The notes below the pieces were generated by a model, which saw only the letters and a program-made list of their open reading frames with translations, was not told the origin of the DNA and ran no database searches. Position numbers and translations under genes: made by a program. DNA of 19,786 nt from NCBI GenBank assembly GCA_910587335.1, contig CAJUMG010000005.1:56567-76352 (forward strand), written 5' to 3'. Below are positions 6,720 to 14,158 of this stretch, piece after piece. The stretch is from an uncultured Oscillospiraceae bacterium (lineage in GTDB: Bacteria; Bacillota; Clostridia; Oscillospirales; Ruminococcaceae). Numbering within the stretch: the stretch's first letter is position 1; each line of letters opens with the position of its first letter.

Positions 6720-7874
6720 ATGTTTTTGATTCATGGAACGCTGCATACAATGGCCGGTCCTGTCATTGCGGATGGTTTTGTTGAGATCCGGGAGGGGCAT
6801 ATTGGAAAAGTGGGTCCTATGTCTCAGCTGACCAGTGTTCCAGCGGATGCGATTGACCTAAAGGGCGCGGTGGTAACCCCCGGCTTTATTGATGCCCATT
6901 GTCACATTGGCATTGAGGAGGATTCTATTGGTCCTATGGGTTCGGACTGTAACGAGATGACCGACCCTTCGACCCCACACCTGCGGGTCATTGACGCGGT
7001 TAATCCCAGAGAGCGCTGCTATGGAGAAGCGGTGGATGCGGGCGTTACCTCGGTGGTTACCTGCCCGGGAAGCGCAAATCCCATCGGCGGTACGATTTTG
7101 GCCATGAAAACAGTCGGGAGCCGGGTGGACGATATGGCGATTTTAGAAAATGCCGGCATTAAATTTGCGTTGGGTGAAAATCCGAAAAGGGTTTACCAAG
7201 GCAAAAAGCAAATGCCCTCTACCCGTATGGGCACCGCTGCCGTGATCCGTGAACAGCTGATCAAAGCCCAGAAATATCTGGAGAAAAAAGAGCGGGCAGC
7301 GGCGGACTCCTCCAAATCAGAGCCGGAATTCAATATGAAATGCGAGGCGCTGATTCCACTTTTAAAGCGGGAGATCAAGGCCCATTTTCACTGCCATCGA
7401 GCGGACGATATTTATACGGCGATTCGTCTGGGCAGAGAATTTTCGTTGGACTATATTCTTGTCCATTGCACCGAGGGTTATTTGGTCGCCCAGGATATTG
7501 CGAAAGAGGGCGTCCCGGCAATCTGCGGTCCGCTGCTGACCACCCGTTCTAAGCCAGAGCTTTCGGGTTCCACCCAGGCCAATCCCGGTGCGCTGTCCAA
7601 AGCGGGGGTGCTGACCGCCATCTGCACCGACCATGACGTGATTCCCATGCCGCTTTTGCCCACCAGCGCCGGATTTGCTGTAGGCGCCGGAATGGATTAT
7701 GAAGAGGCTTTGCGCGCGATTACCATCAATCCGGCAAAGATCTGTAAGCTGGATAGCCGCGTGGGTTCGTTGGAAGAGGGGAAGGATGCAGACATTTTGG
7801 TGTTTGACGGCGATCCCCTGGCGGTGGCGAACAAACCGAAAATGGTTTTTGTAAACGGCGTGCAGGTAAAATAA
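6720..7874 (+). CDS. Metal-dependent amidohydrolase, imidazolonepropionase-like
   Basis: This 384-aa cytoplasmic TIM-barrel hydrolase belongs to the amidohydrolase superfamily; its substrate is not known. The metal site is visible: FIDAHCH at residues 56-62 (H60, H62), HFHCH near residue 222, VHCTEG near 247, and the catalytic/metal Asp in ICTDHD near 300. The short beta-sandwich halves flank the barrel, with MFLIHGTLHTM at the start and SRVGSLEEGKDADILVFDGDPL at the end, a typical layout. The start is ATG 6720 with AGAAAGAGGG 9 nt upstream. Homologues are usually labelled imidazolonepropionase-like or prolidase-like, but no other histidine-utilisation gene is here. It ends 22 nt before the fumarase subunit gene, so the two are probably cotranscribed. 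I see no clear promoter before it. Confidence 0.88.
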   Translation: MFLIHGTLHTMAGPVIADGFVEIREGHIGKVGPMSQLTSVPADAIDLKGAVVTPGFIDAHCHIGIEEDSIGPMGSDCNEMTDPSTPHLRVIDAVNPRERCYGEAVDAGVTSVVTCPGSANPIGGTILAMKTVGSRVDDMAILENAGIKFALGENPKRVYQGKKQMPSTRMGTAAVIREQLIKAQKYLEKKERAAADSSKSEPEFNMKCEALIPLLKREIKAHFHCHRADDIYTAIRLGREFSLDYILVHCTEGYLVAQDIAKEGVPAICGPLLTTRSKPELSGSTQANPGALSKAGVLTAICTDHDVIPMPLLPTSAGFAVGAGMDYEEALRAITINPAKICKLDSRVGSLEEGKDADILVFDGDPLAVANKPKMVFVNGVQVK

Positions 7875-7896
7875 TAGGATGGAAGGGATGTTTTCG

Positions 7897-8739
7897 GTGA
7901 GAGAAATTCAGGTAGAAAAGATTACACAGATGGTAAAGGAGCATTGCATCCGGGCCAATAAAATTCTTCCCTGCGATGTGGAATGCCGTATGCGTCAGGC
8001 GTGCAAGACAGAAACCAGCCCCTTGGGGCAGGAAATTTTAAAGGACCTGGTCACGAATTTTGAAGAGGCGAAAAATATCGACGTGCCCATCTGTCAGGAC
8101 ACCGGTATGGCGGTTGTTTTCGTGGAGCTGGGGCAGGAGGTTCATCTGGTCGGCGGCAGTTTAAACGATGCGATCAACGAAGGGGTTGCCCAAGGCTATG
8201 TGGAAGGGCTTTTGCGCTGTTCGGTGGTCAGCGATCCGATTCGCCGAGTCAATACCAATAACAATACCCCGGCGATTATCCATGTGAAAATCGTCGAGGG
8301 GGACGGACTAAAGATCACCGTCGCGCCCAAAGGCTTTGGCAGTGAAAATATGAGCCGGATTAAGATGTTTACCCCGGCGGCTACAAAAGAGATGATCATG
8401 GACTTTGTCATCGAAACCATCGAACTGGCAGGAGCCAATCCATGTCCTCCGATGGTGGTCGGCGTCGGCATCGGCGGGGACTTCGAGGTGTGTGCGCTGC
8501 TGGCGAAAACAGCGTTGTGCCGCAATTCGGACCTGCGCAACCCGGATCCGCTTTATGCTGAGATGGAGGAGGAGCTGCTCCGGCGCGCCAATCAGACCAA
8601 TGTGGGCCCCCAGGGCTTTGGCGGTAGCACTACGGCGCTGTGTGTCAATATCGAGACCTATGGCACCCATATTGCCGGCCTGCCGGTTGCGGTGAACATC
8701 GGCTGTCATGTCACACGCCACAGCTCCTTTGAGCTGTAA
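7897..8739 (+). CDS. Class I fumarate hydratase, alpha subunit (TtdA/FumA N-terminal type)
   Basis: This is the iron-sulfur subunit of a heterodimeric class I hydro-lyase that interconverts fumarate and malate, or tartrate and oxaloacetate. The 280-aa length is normal for the alpha subunit. The three expected [4Fe-4S] cysteines are visible: Cys66 in ICQDTG, Cys183 in NPCPPMVVGVGIGG and Cys270 in NIGCHVTRHS. NNNTPAIIHV and GPQGFGG are further family landmarks. I chose GTG 7897 (MREIQVEKI) because GGAAGGG ends 9 nt upstream; the ATGs at 7879 and 7888 lie before or directly on that site. The beta subunit is not downstream, where a terminator and a convergent gene follow. Fumarase is more likely than L-tartrate dehydratase, but the sequence alone does not settle it. 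Confidence 0.92.
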   Translation: MREIQVEKITQMVKEHCIRANKILPCDVECRMRQACKTETSPLGQEILKDLVTNFEEAKNIDVPICQDTGMAVVFVELGQEVHLVGGSLNDAINEGVAQGYVEGLLRCSVVSDPIRRVNTNNNTPAIIHVKIVEGDGLKITVAPKGFGSENMSRIKMFTPAATKEMIMDFVIETIELAGANPCPPMVVGVGIGGDFEVCALLAKTALCRNSDLRNPDPLYAEMEEELLRRANQTNVGPQGFGGSTTALCVNIETYGTHIAGLPVAVNIGCHVTRHSSFEL

Positions 8740-8783
8740 TGTGATACAAGGTGCATGATTGATTGGAAGGGAAAAAAATAAAG

Positions 8784-8815
8784 AAAGCCGTCCTGTTTTA
8801 AAGGGCGGCTTTTTT
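8784..8815. terminator. Terminator between the fumarase subunit and convergent rRNA methyltransferase
   Basis: AAAGCCGTCCT (8784-8794) pairs with AGGGCGGCTTT (8802-8812) with one T-G pair, and six T follow on the plus strand. The minus strand also gives a T-rich tail (CTTTCTTTATTTTTT), so it may serve both genes. Confidence 0.85.
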
Positions 8816-8830
8816 GTGTCGAATAGTCAA

Positions 8831-9949
8831 TCAGCGGAAATACATAAATAGCTGGCATTTGATCATACCATTGTAAAGCTTGCGCCGGCGGTCGGCCGAC
8901 CGGCCAAAAATCGGCTCAAATTCCTCGTGGGGACTGATGATATAGTATTTTTTATCCCGATCGGGAACAAAAACCTCTCCCATTTTTTGGTAGAGCCTTT
9001 CTGCTTCTTTTATCTCCATCAGGCGTTTGCCATACGGCGGGTTACAGACGATAATCGCCCGGTCGGACGAAGGAGCAAATTGGGAGATATCCTGCACCTT
9101 GGCGCGAATATGGGCAGAGATCCCGGCTTTTTTCGCATTAGCCAGGGTCAGTTCTACCGCCTGTGGGTCAATGTCATAGCCATAGGCCCGGATTTTGGCA
9201 TCCCGCTTGATGGAATCCAGCGCTTCGCTGCGCGCCTCCTTCCAGACTGACGAAGGGACGCAGTCCCACCTCTCCGCAGCAAAATGCCGGTTAATGCCCG
9301 GCGCGATGTTCATCCCCTTTAACAGCGCCTCGATCAACAGCGTACCGGAGCCGCAAAACGGATCGTAAATGACAGAATCGTCATATAATCGGGTAAAATC
9401 AACAATTCCCGCGGCCAGGGTTTCTTTAATCGGAGCCAACAAAGAGGTCTGGCGGTATCCGCGCTTGTGCAGACCGGCGCCAGAGGTATCCAAAAAGATG
9501 GTGGCGATATTTTTGTGGACAGAAAACTGAATTTGATGCACGGCGCCGGTCTCGGTAAACCAGCTTTGTTGATACTGCTTTTCCATGCGCTTTACAACCG
9601 CCCGCTTGATAATGGACTGGCAGTCCGGAACGCTGGAAAGCTGGGAATTCAAGGACCATCCCTTGACGGGAAAGGCGTCATCCTTTCCCAAATATTCTTC
9701 AAAGGGAATTTTTAGAACCCCCTGAAAAAGCTCCTCAAAGGTTTCTGCGCGGAAGGAATCCAGCACGATCAGCACCCGTTCCGCGGTGCGAAGCCAGAGG
9801 TTGGTTTTTGCCAGCATATTCCAATCGCCGGAGTAGGTCACCTTACCGTCAGTAGCCTCGATATTTTTTGCACCTAGCCGTTTTAACTCGCCGGACAAAA
9901 CACTTTCCAGGCCGAATAGGCAGGGAGCCGCCATTTTAATCATATGCAT
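8831..9949 (-). CDS. THUMP-domain class I SAM-dependent rRNA methyltransferase, RlmL/YpsC type
   Basis: The protein is about 373 aa and resembles YpsC and the N-terminal half of RlmL, which methylate guanine N2 in 23S rRNA. The order is an N-terminal ferredoxin-like/THUMP region (residues ~1-160) and then the Rossmann methyltransferase. The SAM loop DPFCGSGTLLIEAL is near residues 196-209, an acidic YGYDID near 256-261, and the catalytic NPPYGKR at 303-309, typical of N2-guanine methyltransferases. The start is probably ATG 9949, with AAAGG 8 nt upstream; GTG 9952 and ATG 9943 are alternatives. A strong promoter lies at 9980-10008. It faces the fumarase gene. Confidence 0.92.
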   Translation of the reverse strand: MHMIKMAAPCLFGLESVLSGELKRLGAKNIEATDGKVTYSGDWNMLAKTNLWLRTAERVLIVLDSFRAETFEELFQGVLKIPFEEYLGKDDAFPVKGWSLNSQLSSVPDCQSIIKRAVVKRMEKQYQQSWFTETGAVHQIQFSVHKNIATIFLDTSGAGLHKRGYRQTSLLAPIKETLAAGIVDFTRLYDDSVIYDPFCGSGTLLIEALLKGMNIAPGINRHFAAERWDCVPSSVWKEARSEALDSIKRDAKIRAYGYDIDPQAVELTLANAKKAGISAHIRAKVQDISQFAPSSDRAIIVCNPPYGKRLMEIKEAERLYQKMGEVFVPDRDKKYYIISPHEEFEPIFGRSADRRRKLYNGMIKCQLFMYFR

Positions 9950-9979
9950 CACTCAAACCTTTATCCTTCCTTTTTTCTT

Positions 9980-10008
9980 ATTATACCAGTTTTTTGCAAA
10001 GAATGTAA
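9980..10008 (-). promoter_or_regulatory. Sigma-A promoter of the RlmL-type gene
   Basis: On the minus strand TTACAT (10008-10003) and TATAAT (9985-9980) are 17 nt apart, and the -10 has the extended TGG element directly before it. The predicted leader is about 25 nt. Confidence 0.75.
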
Positions 10009-10060
10009 GCGGATTTTTTAAAGGTTCCTCTATAAACCGGGATGAAAAATATCGTATAGA

Positions 10061-10102
10061 AAAGGGGGACGACATAGGAAAGCCCATATCGTCCCCCTTT
10101 TT
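10061..10102 (-). terminator. Terminator of hpf
   Basis: A 12-bp perfect stem (AAAGGGGGACGA with TCGTCCCCCTTT) is extended by partial pairing around a small loop. It starts 13 nt after the hpf stop. On the minus strand a TTTTC run follows, and on the plus strand six T follow, so it is fairly symmetrical. Confidence 0.85.
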
Positions 10103-10114
10103 TAGATTTTAGAA

Positions 10115-10639
10115 TCAGTCTACTTCCGGAACCAACAAGCCGTAATCGCCGTTGCGACGGGAATATACTACATTGATCTCCCCCGAATCCGCATTGCGGA
10201 ACATAAAAAATGTGTGCCCCAGCAGATTCATTTGAAGAATGGCTTCTTCCTCGGTCATCGGCTTTACCGGAAAGGTTTTTACCTTTGCCACATGAACGGC
10301 TTCTTCCTCATACACCGGTTCGTCAACCACTGGCTCCACAAAAGCATTGGAGCGAAGCCGCTTTTGCAGTTTTGACTTGTTGCGAATAATCTGTTTCATT
10401 AAAGAGTCGGTCACCGACTCCAGCGAATCGATTCGGTCTCCGGTGGTCTTTTCCGCCCGGAAGAACATCCCCATCGACTGTATGGTGATTTCTACCGTCT
10501 CTCGGTCCCTTTCATTGGTGACAACGACGTTGGCGGTCGCATCGTCAAAAAAGCGGTCGAATTTGGCCAGCTTTTTCTCAACCCGTTCTTTAAAAGAATC
10601 CTTTACTGTTGTTTTTCTGGCGGTGATCACAATATTCAT
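10115..10639 (-). CDS. hpf: Ribosome hibernation promoting factor, long form
   Basis: Long HPF binds the decoding region of the 30S subunit and dimerises ribosomes into inactive 100S particles under stress or in stationary phase. The 174-aa protein has the N-terminal HPF domain at residues 1-95 (MNIVITARKTTVKDSFKERVEKKLAKFDRFF). A variable acidic linker follows, then the C-terminal dimerisation domain at about 120-174 (FPVKPMTEEEAILQMNLLGHTFFMFRNADSGEINVVYSRRNGDYGLL). I chose ATG 10639 because AAAGGGG is 8 nt upstream and the protein begins as in the family. The open frame continues to 10735, but that extension overlaps the promoter. Confidence 0.96.
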   Translation of the reverse strand: MNIVITARKTTVKDSFKERVEKKLAKFDRFFDDATANVVVTNERDRETVEITIQSMGMFFRAEKTTGDRIDSLESVTDSLMKQIIRNKSKLQKRLRSNAFVEPVVDEPVYEEEAVHVAKVKTFPVKPMTEEEAILQMNLLGHTFFMFRNADSGEINVVYSRRNGDYGLLVPEVD

Positions 10640-10706
10640 ACATTCAACCCCTTTATTTTTATAATCCCATAGGGAAGAGAAAACATGACAGCTTACTCTT
10701 TGGATT

Positions 10707-10735
10707 ATTATACCATAATTATTCTTAAAATTCAA
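10707..10735 (-). promoter_or_regulatory. Sigma-A promoter of hpf
   Basis: On the minus strand TTGAAT (10735-10730) and a perfect TATAAT (10712-10707) are 17 nt apart. The predicted start leaves a leader of about 60 nt before the hpf ATG. I see no sigma-B-like or sigma-H-like box here, although hpf is stress-controlled in other species. Confidence 0.8.
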
Positions 10736-10770
10736 TTATTTATAGAGAAATATGCTGAATTTCTGGCAGC

Positions 10771-12585
10771 TTAGGAAAAAGACTGGAGAAAATAATCGGA
10801 CAGATTTTGGGCGAGAGCTTTGAGTGTATTTTCCGCAAAAAGATCATCCAGCCCAGCGATGGACAGAGAATCGGGAAGATTGATGTCGTTGGGAATATCG
10901 ACAAATTGGATATAGGAGGCGAAAGCCTTATCCCAATCCTCCTTGGAATCCTGCCAGAAGTTTAACGCAACAACCCCGCTTAAAGCGTACTCAATATAGT
11001 ACATTGGCTGTTCAAACAGGTGATGAATATCCACCCAGTCCAGACCGTTTTCTAAAAAGGTAAGGCCCAGATAATCAATTTCGCCAAAATATTCCCGCTC
11101 CAGTTGGGCGTATAAAGCGTTTCGCTCTTCATTCGTCATAGACGGCTTTTCGTAGATTTTGTGCTGGAACTCGTCAATCATGGTAGCGGACAGAATGGTG
11201 AAAAACATTTGAAAAACATTGGATTTTTCCGCCGCTTCTGCATCCATGTAAAAACGGTCCAGCCAGGGACTGGCCAGCAGCTCCAGTGTCTGGGAGTGGA
11301 TCTCCGAGATGTCGGAGCCTTGCAGATCCTGCTCCAGGACCAGCAGATCTCCCATGCGGAAGAAGTTGAGCGCGTGGCCCATTTCGTGAATGTAGGTCCC
11401 GGCATCGTCATAGTTGGAAAGAACATAAGGCTGTTGCCATCCATAAAAATAGGTGGTAAACGCGCCGGAGGTTTTGCCCGGTGCGCTGGTCAGATCATAC
11501 AGATGGTTACGGGTCATATAGTCGATCATTTCGCGGGTTTCAGGGGAGATATCCTGCAAAACGCCAACGGCAATCTCTGAAAGCTCTTTTGCGCTGGAAA
11601 TGCTTTGCAGATAAGAGACATTGGCCTGTTCGGGCAGGGGGGAAGCGTATTCAAACAGATTCAGAGAATGCCCCAATCTTTCCGAAGAACGGTCCTTCAG
11701 CGTCTGATAAACAGGGGCGATATACGATTTTACCCAGCTGCGGAAGTTTTCAATTTCATCTCGTCCATAGCCCCGATAGGAGCGGCTAAAATAATAGTAG
11801 TCCAGATAGCCGTCAAACCCGGCGGATTTTGCCTTCTGATCCCGCAGGTCTACCAGCTGAGAGTAGATGTCTCCACACTGCCGGTTCAGCTCCCGGTAAT
11901 ATCTTTCCAATAAAAGAGAGGCAATTTGCTGATCCTCTTCCGAACCAAAACGAAGATAGTAATACATATCGCTGACAGTCAGGTCCCGCTGTTCCGCCTG
12001 GTATACGGTTGCTTGGGACAAAAGCTGGGTATACTGGGTGGTCAACCGGTTTTCCTCCAGCTCCAACTCCAGCATTTCCTCGGAATAATTGTTTGCGTCC
12101 ACCTCCATTGCCTGTAAAACATGGGAGCCGATAATGTTCTCGAGCTGACTGCGATAAGGCGACTCTAGAATCGACCGGGTGAGTGAGATAGCGGCAGGTC
12201 GGATCTGGGACATAAAATCCTGCATATATTGATAATGGGCGGCGTTTGTCTCGTCGGAGGTATTCAGGCTGAACAGGACATTAGAGAGGGTGTACATATT
12301 GTAATATTCCCGGCACAGCTGCGCTTCTTCCTTCCAGATCGCCATGACCGCATCAGCGGATTTTGCATTCTGTATCCGTCTGGCAAAATCCTCGTATCGG
12401 GCAATGGTTTCGTCCAAATCCGGTTGGACATATTCCATCTGCTCAAAGGGAACCTCGACCCGATTGGCCGGAGGCTGATCAAAGACCAATCCGTGTGAAA
12501 TTTCACCCGGCTGCTCGGGATTTGTCCGTGTACAGCCGGTGCAGATAAGCAGTAAAGCCAGTAAAACGGCAAAGATTCGTTTCAT
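10771..12585 (-). CDS. M3-family (oligoendopeptidase F-like) metallopeptidase, predicted lipoprotein
   Basis: This 604-aa zinc metallopeptidase belongs to family M3. The catalytic HEMGH is at residues 400-404 in YIHEMGHALNFF, and the third zinc ligand is probably Glu428 in SEIHSQTLELL, the expected distance downstream. Residues 1-18 form a lipoprotein signal peptide with lipobox CTGC (lipidated Cys18). The enzyme is therefore predicted to sit outside the cell, whereas typical PepF is cytoplasmic. The large helical N-terminal half (about 50-340) matches the M3 fold. Substrates are likely short peptides; that is inference. The ATG has a strong GGAGGTG site 8 nt upstream. It lies 74 nt after the flavin reductase on the same strand, with no terminator before hpf. 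Confidence 0.93.
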   Translation of the reverse strand: MKRIFAVLLALLLICTGCTRTNPEQPGEISHGLVFDQPPANRVEVPFEQMEYVQPDLDETIARYEDFARRIQNAKSADAVMAIWKEEAQLCREYYNMYTLSNVLFSLNTSDETNAAHYQYMQDFMSQIRPAAISLTRSILESPYRSQLENIIGSHVLQAMEVDANNYSEEMLELELEENRLTTQYTQLLSQATVYQAEQRDLTVSDMYYYLRFGSEEDQQIASLLLERYYRELNRQCGDIYSQLVDLRDQKAKSAGFDGYLDYYYFSRSYRGYGRDEIENFRSWVKSYIAPVYQTLKDRSSERLGHSLNLFEYASPLPEQANVSYLQSISSAKELSEIAVGVLQDISPETREMIDYMTRNHLYDLTSAPGKTSGAFTTYFYGWQQPYVLSNYDDAGTYIHEMGHALNFFRMGDLLVLEQDLQGSDISEIHSQTLELLASPWLDRFYMDAEAAEKSNVFQMFFTILSATMIDEFQHKIYEKPSMTNEERNALYAQLEREYFGEIDYLGLTFLENGLDWVDIHHLFEQPMYYIEYALSGVVALNFWQDSKEDWDKAFASYIQFVDIPNDINLPDSLSIAGLDDLFAENTLKALAQNLSDYFLQSFS

Positions 12586-12659
12586 GTCAAAAACACCTCC
12601 AAAAGATCAATAAAAACTGGGAAATGGATACAGGATCAGCCGGACAGAGCTTTCTGCCA

Positions 12660-13253
12660 TTACCTTTTCCCGGGCCGCCCTTTGGAACCGGGCGTTTTTT
12701 TGCGGACCGAGCAGCCAAAGCTGCCCAACCGCCTTCCCTGGGCAAAGTATTCTCCGTGGGAGTAGGAAAGCAGTCCGCACCGGGAAAGATGCAGCTTTCC
12801 TTTTTCGTCTAGCAATGACTCGTCAACATCCACCGCCTCGATTTTAGCGAGGAACATGTCGTGGGAGCCCAAAGGCAAAACCTGTGTCACCCGGCATTCC
12901 AGTGACAGCGGGCTTTGGGCGATCATCGGGCAGGACAGCATCGACGCAGGCTCTGGCGTCAGCTTTGCCAGCGAGAATTTGTCTGTGTCCCGCCCGGATT
13001 TAACACCACATAGGTCGGTGGCGCGTATTAAGGCTGCGGTGGTCAGGTTGATGACGAATTCCCCGCTTTGTTGGATCAGGCTGTGGGAAAACCGCTCCTT
13101 GCGGACCGAAATATAGGTCATGGCCGGGTCGGAATTGACAATACCCGTCCAAGCGATGGTGATAATATTCGGTTTTTCCATTGTCCCGCAGGATACCATG
13201 ACCGCCGGCAAAGGGGACAGCAGAGTGCCGGGCTTCCAGACGACTTTGCTCAT
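12660..13253 (-). CDS. Flavin reductase family protein (FMN-binding split barrel)
   Basis: This 197-aa protein has the FMN-binding split-barrel fold of the flavin reductase/RutF-like group. Landmarks are PGTLLSPLPAVMVSCG at residues 8-23, PNIITIAWTGIVNSDPAMTYISVRKERFSHSLI at 28-60, the GEFVINLTT strand, and SLECRVTQVLPLGSHDMFLAKIEAVDVD. These proteins bind FMN and either reduce flavin with NAD(P)H or act as redox proteins; which applies here is not visible. The C-terminus ends in a basic, Gly/Lys-rich tail (RKKTPGSKGRPGKR). An AAAGGAG-type site precedes the ATG at 13253. The promoter at 13343-13371 leaves an ~80-nt G+C-rich leader. It diverges from nrdR. Confidence 0.88.
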   Translation of the reverse strand: MSKVVWKPGTLLSPLPAVMVSCGTMEKPNIITIAWTGIVNSDPAMTYISVRKERFSHSLIQQSGEFVINLTTAALIRATDLCGVKSGRDTDKFSLAKLTPEPASMLSCPMIAQSPLSLECRVTQVLPLGSHDMFLAKIEAVDVDESLLDEKGKLHLSRCGLLSYSHGEYFAQGRRLGSFGCSVRKKTPGSKGRPGKR

Positions 13254-13342
13254 AAAATGGGAACTCCTTTATCGGTAAAATTGGCGCCCCTAGACCGGCC
13301 GGCCCAAAAGAACGCGCTTTTTGCAGTATGTTGCTGTCTCTT

Positions 13343-13371
13343 ATTATAATGGTTCCCAAAAAGAAATACAA
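13343..13371 (-). promoter_or_regulatory. Sigma-A promoter of the flavin reductase gene
   Basis: On the minus strand TTGTAT (13371-13366) and TATAAT (13348-13343) are 17 nt apart. Its -35 box is only 13 nt from the -35 box of the divergent nrdR promoter, so the two polymerase sites are back to back. The ~80-nt leader contains the palindrome GGCCGGCC, but I recognise no riboswitch in it. Confidence 0.75.
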
Positions 13372-13384
13372 TTGCACAAAAAAC

Positions 13385-13413
13385 TTGTTTTTTTGCTCCT
13401 ATATTGGTATACT
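13385..13413 (+). promoter_or_regulatory. Sigma-A promoter of nrdR
   Basis: TTGTTT (13385-13390) and TATACT (13408-13413) are 17 nt apart, giving a leader of about 38 nt before the nrdR ATG. Confidence 0.7.
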
Positions 13414-13457
13414 GTCCAAAGAAGCAAGAATCTTGTTTTCCAGATGGGGGAATAATG

Positions 13458-13907
13458 ATGAAATGTCCGTTCTGCGGGTATCATGACAGTAAGGTAATTG
13501 ACTCCAGAGCAGTAGATGAACGGATCCGTCGGCGGCGCGAGTGTCTTCAGTGCGCCAGGCGGTTTACTACCTATGAATCGGTGGAGACATTGCCCATCAT
13601 GGTCATAAAAAAAGATCTGTCCCGAGAGGGCTTTGATCGGAACAAATTGTTTAACGGCCTGCTGCGCGCCTGTGAAAAACGCTCGGTCCCGCTGGATGTC
13701 ATTGACCGGATGGTGGATGAGATCGAAGCGGATATCCTAAATTCGCTAGAGCGAGAGGTTGCCTCCTACCGGATTGGCGAATTGGCAATGGATAAGCTGA
13801 AAAAGGTGGACGAGGTGGCCTATGTGCGGTTCGCATCGGTTTACCGGCAGTTTGCCGATGTCAACACCTTTATGGATGAGCTGAAAAATCTTTTGAAGGA
13901 AAAATAG
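13458..13907 (+). CDS. nrdR: Transcriptional repressor NrdR
   Basis: NrdR senses (d)ATP/ATP and represses ribonucleotide reductase genes. The 149-aa length is typical. The N-terminal zinc ribbon is MKCPFCGYHDSKVIDSR with the second pair in RRRRECLQCARRFTTYE, so all four zinc cysteines are present (C3, C6, C31, C34). The ATP-cone domain follows, starting PIMVIKKDLSREGFDRNKLFNGLLRACEKR and ending YVRFASVYRQFADVNTFMDELKNLL. I chose ATG 13458 because GGGGG ends 7 nt upstream; the overlapping ATG at 13455 is the alternative. No nrd reductase gene is in the window, so its targets are elsewhere. Confidence 0.97.
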   Translation: MKCPFCGYHDSKVIDSRAVDERIRRRRECLQCARRFTTYESVETLPIMVIKKDLSREGFDRNKLFNGLLRACEKRSVPLDVIDRMVDEIEADILNSLEREVASYRIGELAMDKLKKVDEVAYVRFASVYRQFADVNTFMDELKNLLKEK

Positions 13908-13941
13908 CAGTTTCCGTCTTTGTGGGCTGGTAAAGCGCGGG

Positions 13942-13965
13942 ATAGGGCGATTTGCCTATTTTTTC
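13942..13965 (+). terminator. Short terminator after nrdR
   Basis: ATAGGGC pairs with GCCTAT through a 6-bp stem with one bulged G and a GATTT loop, followed by six T. It is weak but lies 34 nt after the nrdR stop. Confidence 0.5.
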
Positions 13966-14076
13966 CGAACAGGTGCGCCGCTCCCAAACAACTAGTAGCA
14001 GTATTAACTTATGATATAAAACGAGATTCCATACTTTTTCCGAAAAGTTATATTGCTTGTACCATTTTATACAAGG

Positions 14077-14138
14077 AAAACCGGCGGAATTTCCGGAAGG
14101 GTTCACAAGAACCCTTTTGGATTTCCGCCGGTTTTTTT
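14077..14138. terminator. Very long hairpin downstream of the aminotransferase gene
   Basis: A 13-bp perfect outer stem (AAAACCGGCGGAA with TTCCGCCGGTTTT), a partly paired middle and an 8-bp inner stem (AAGGGTTC/GAACCCTT) close on an ACAA loop. The structure spans about 60 nt. Seven T follow on the plus strand, and TTTTCCTTGT on the minus strand. It lies 20 nt after the stop of the minus-strand aminotransferase gene and probably ends that transcript; it also blocks read-through from nrdR. Confidence 0.8.
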
Positions 14139-14158
14139 GCGCTCAATCTCCGATTCCT

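Noticed and set aside
10640..10735. N-terminal extension of hpf by 32 codons
   Set aside because: It overlaps the hpf promoter, and the ATG at 10639 has a strong ribosome binding site and the family N-terminus.
12675..12705. Hairpin CCCGG...CCGGG followed by seven T on the plus strand, inside the flavin reductase 3' end
   Set aside because: No plus-strand gene lies upstream that it could terminate, and it falls within coding sequence.
13260..13335. Possible riboswitch in the flavin reductase leader, because an FMN protein follows
   Set aside because: The leader is only ~80 nt and I find none of the conserved FMN riboswitch segments; only a GGCCGGCC palindrome is evident.
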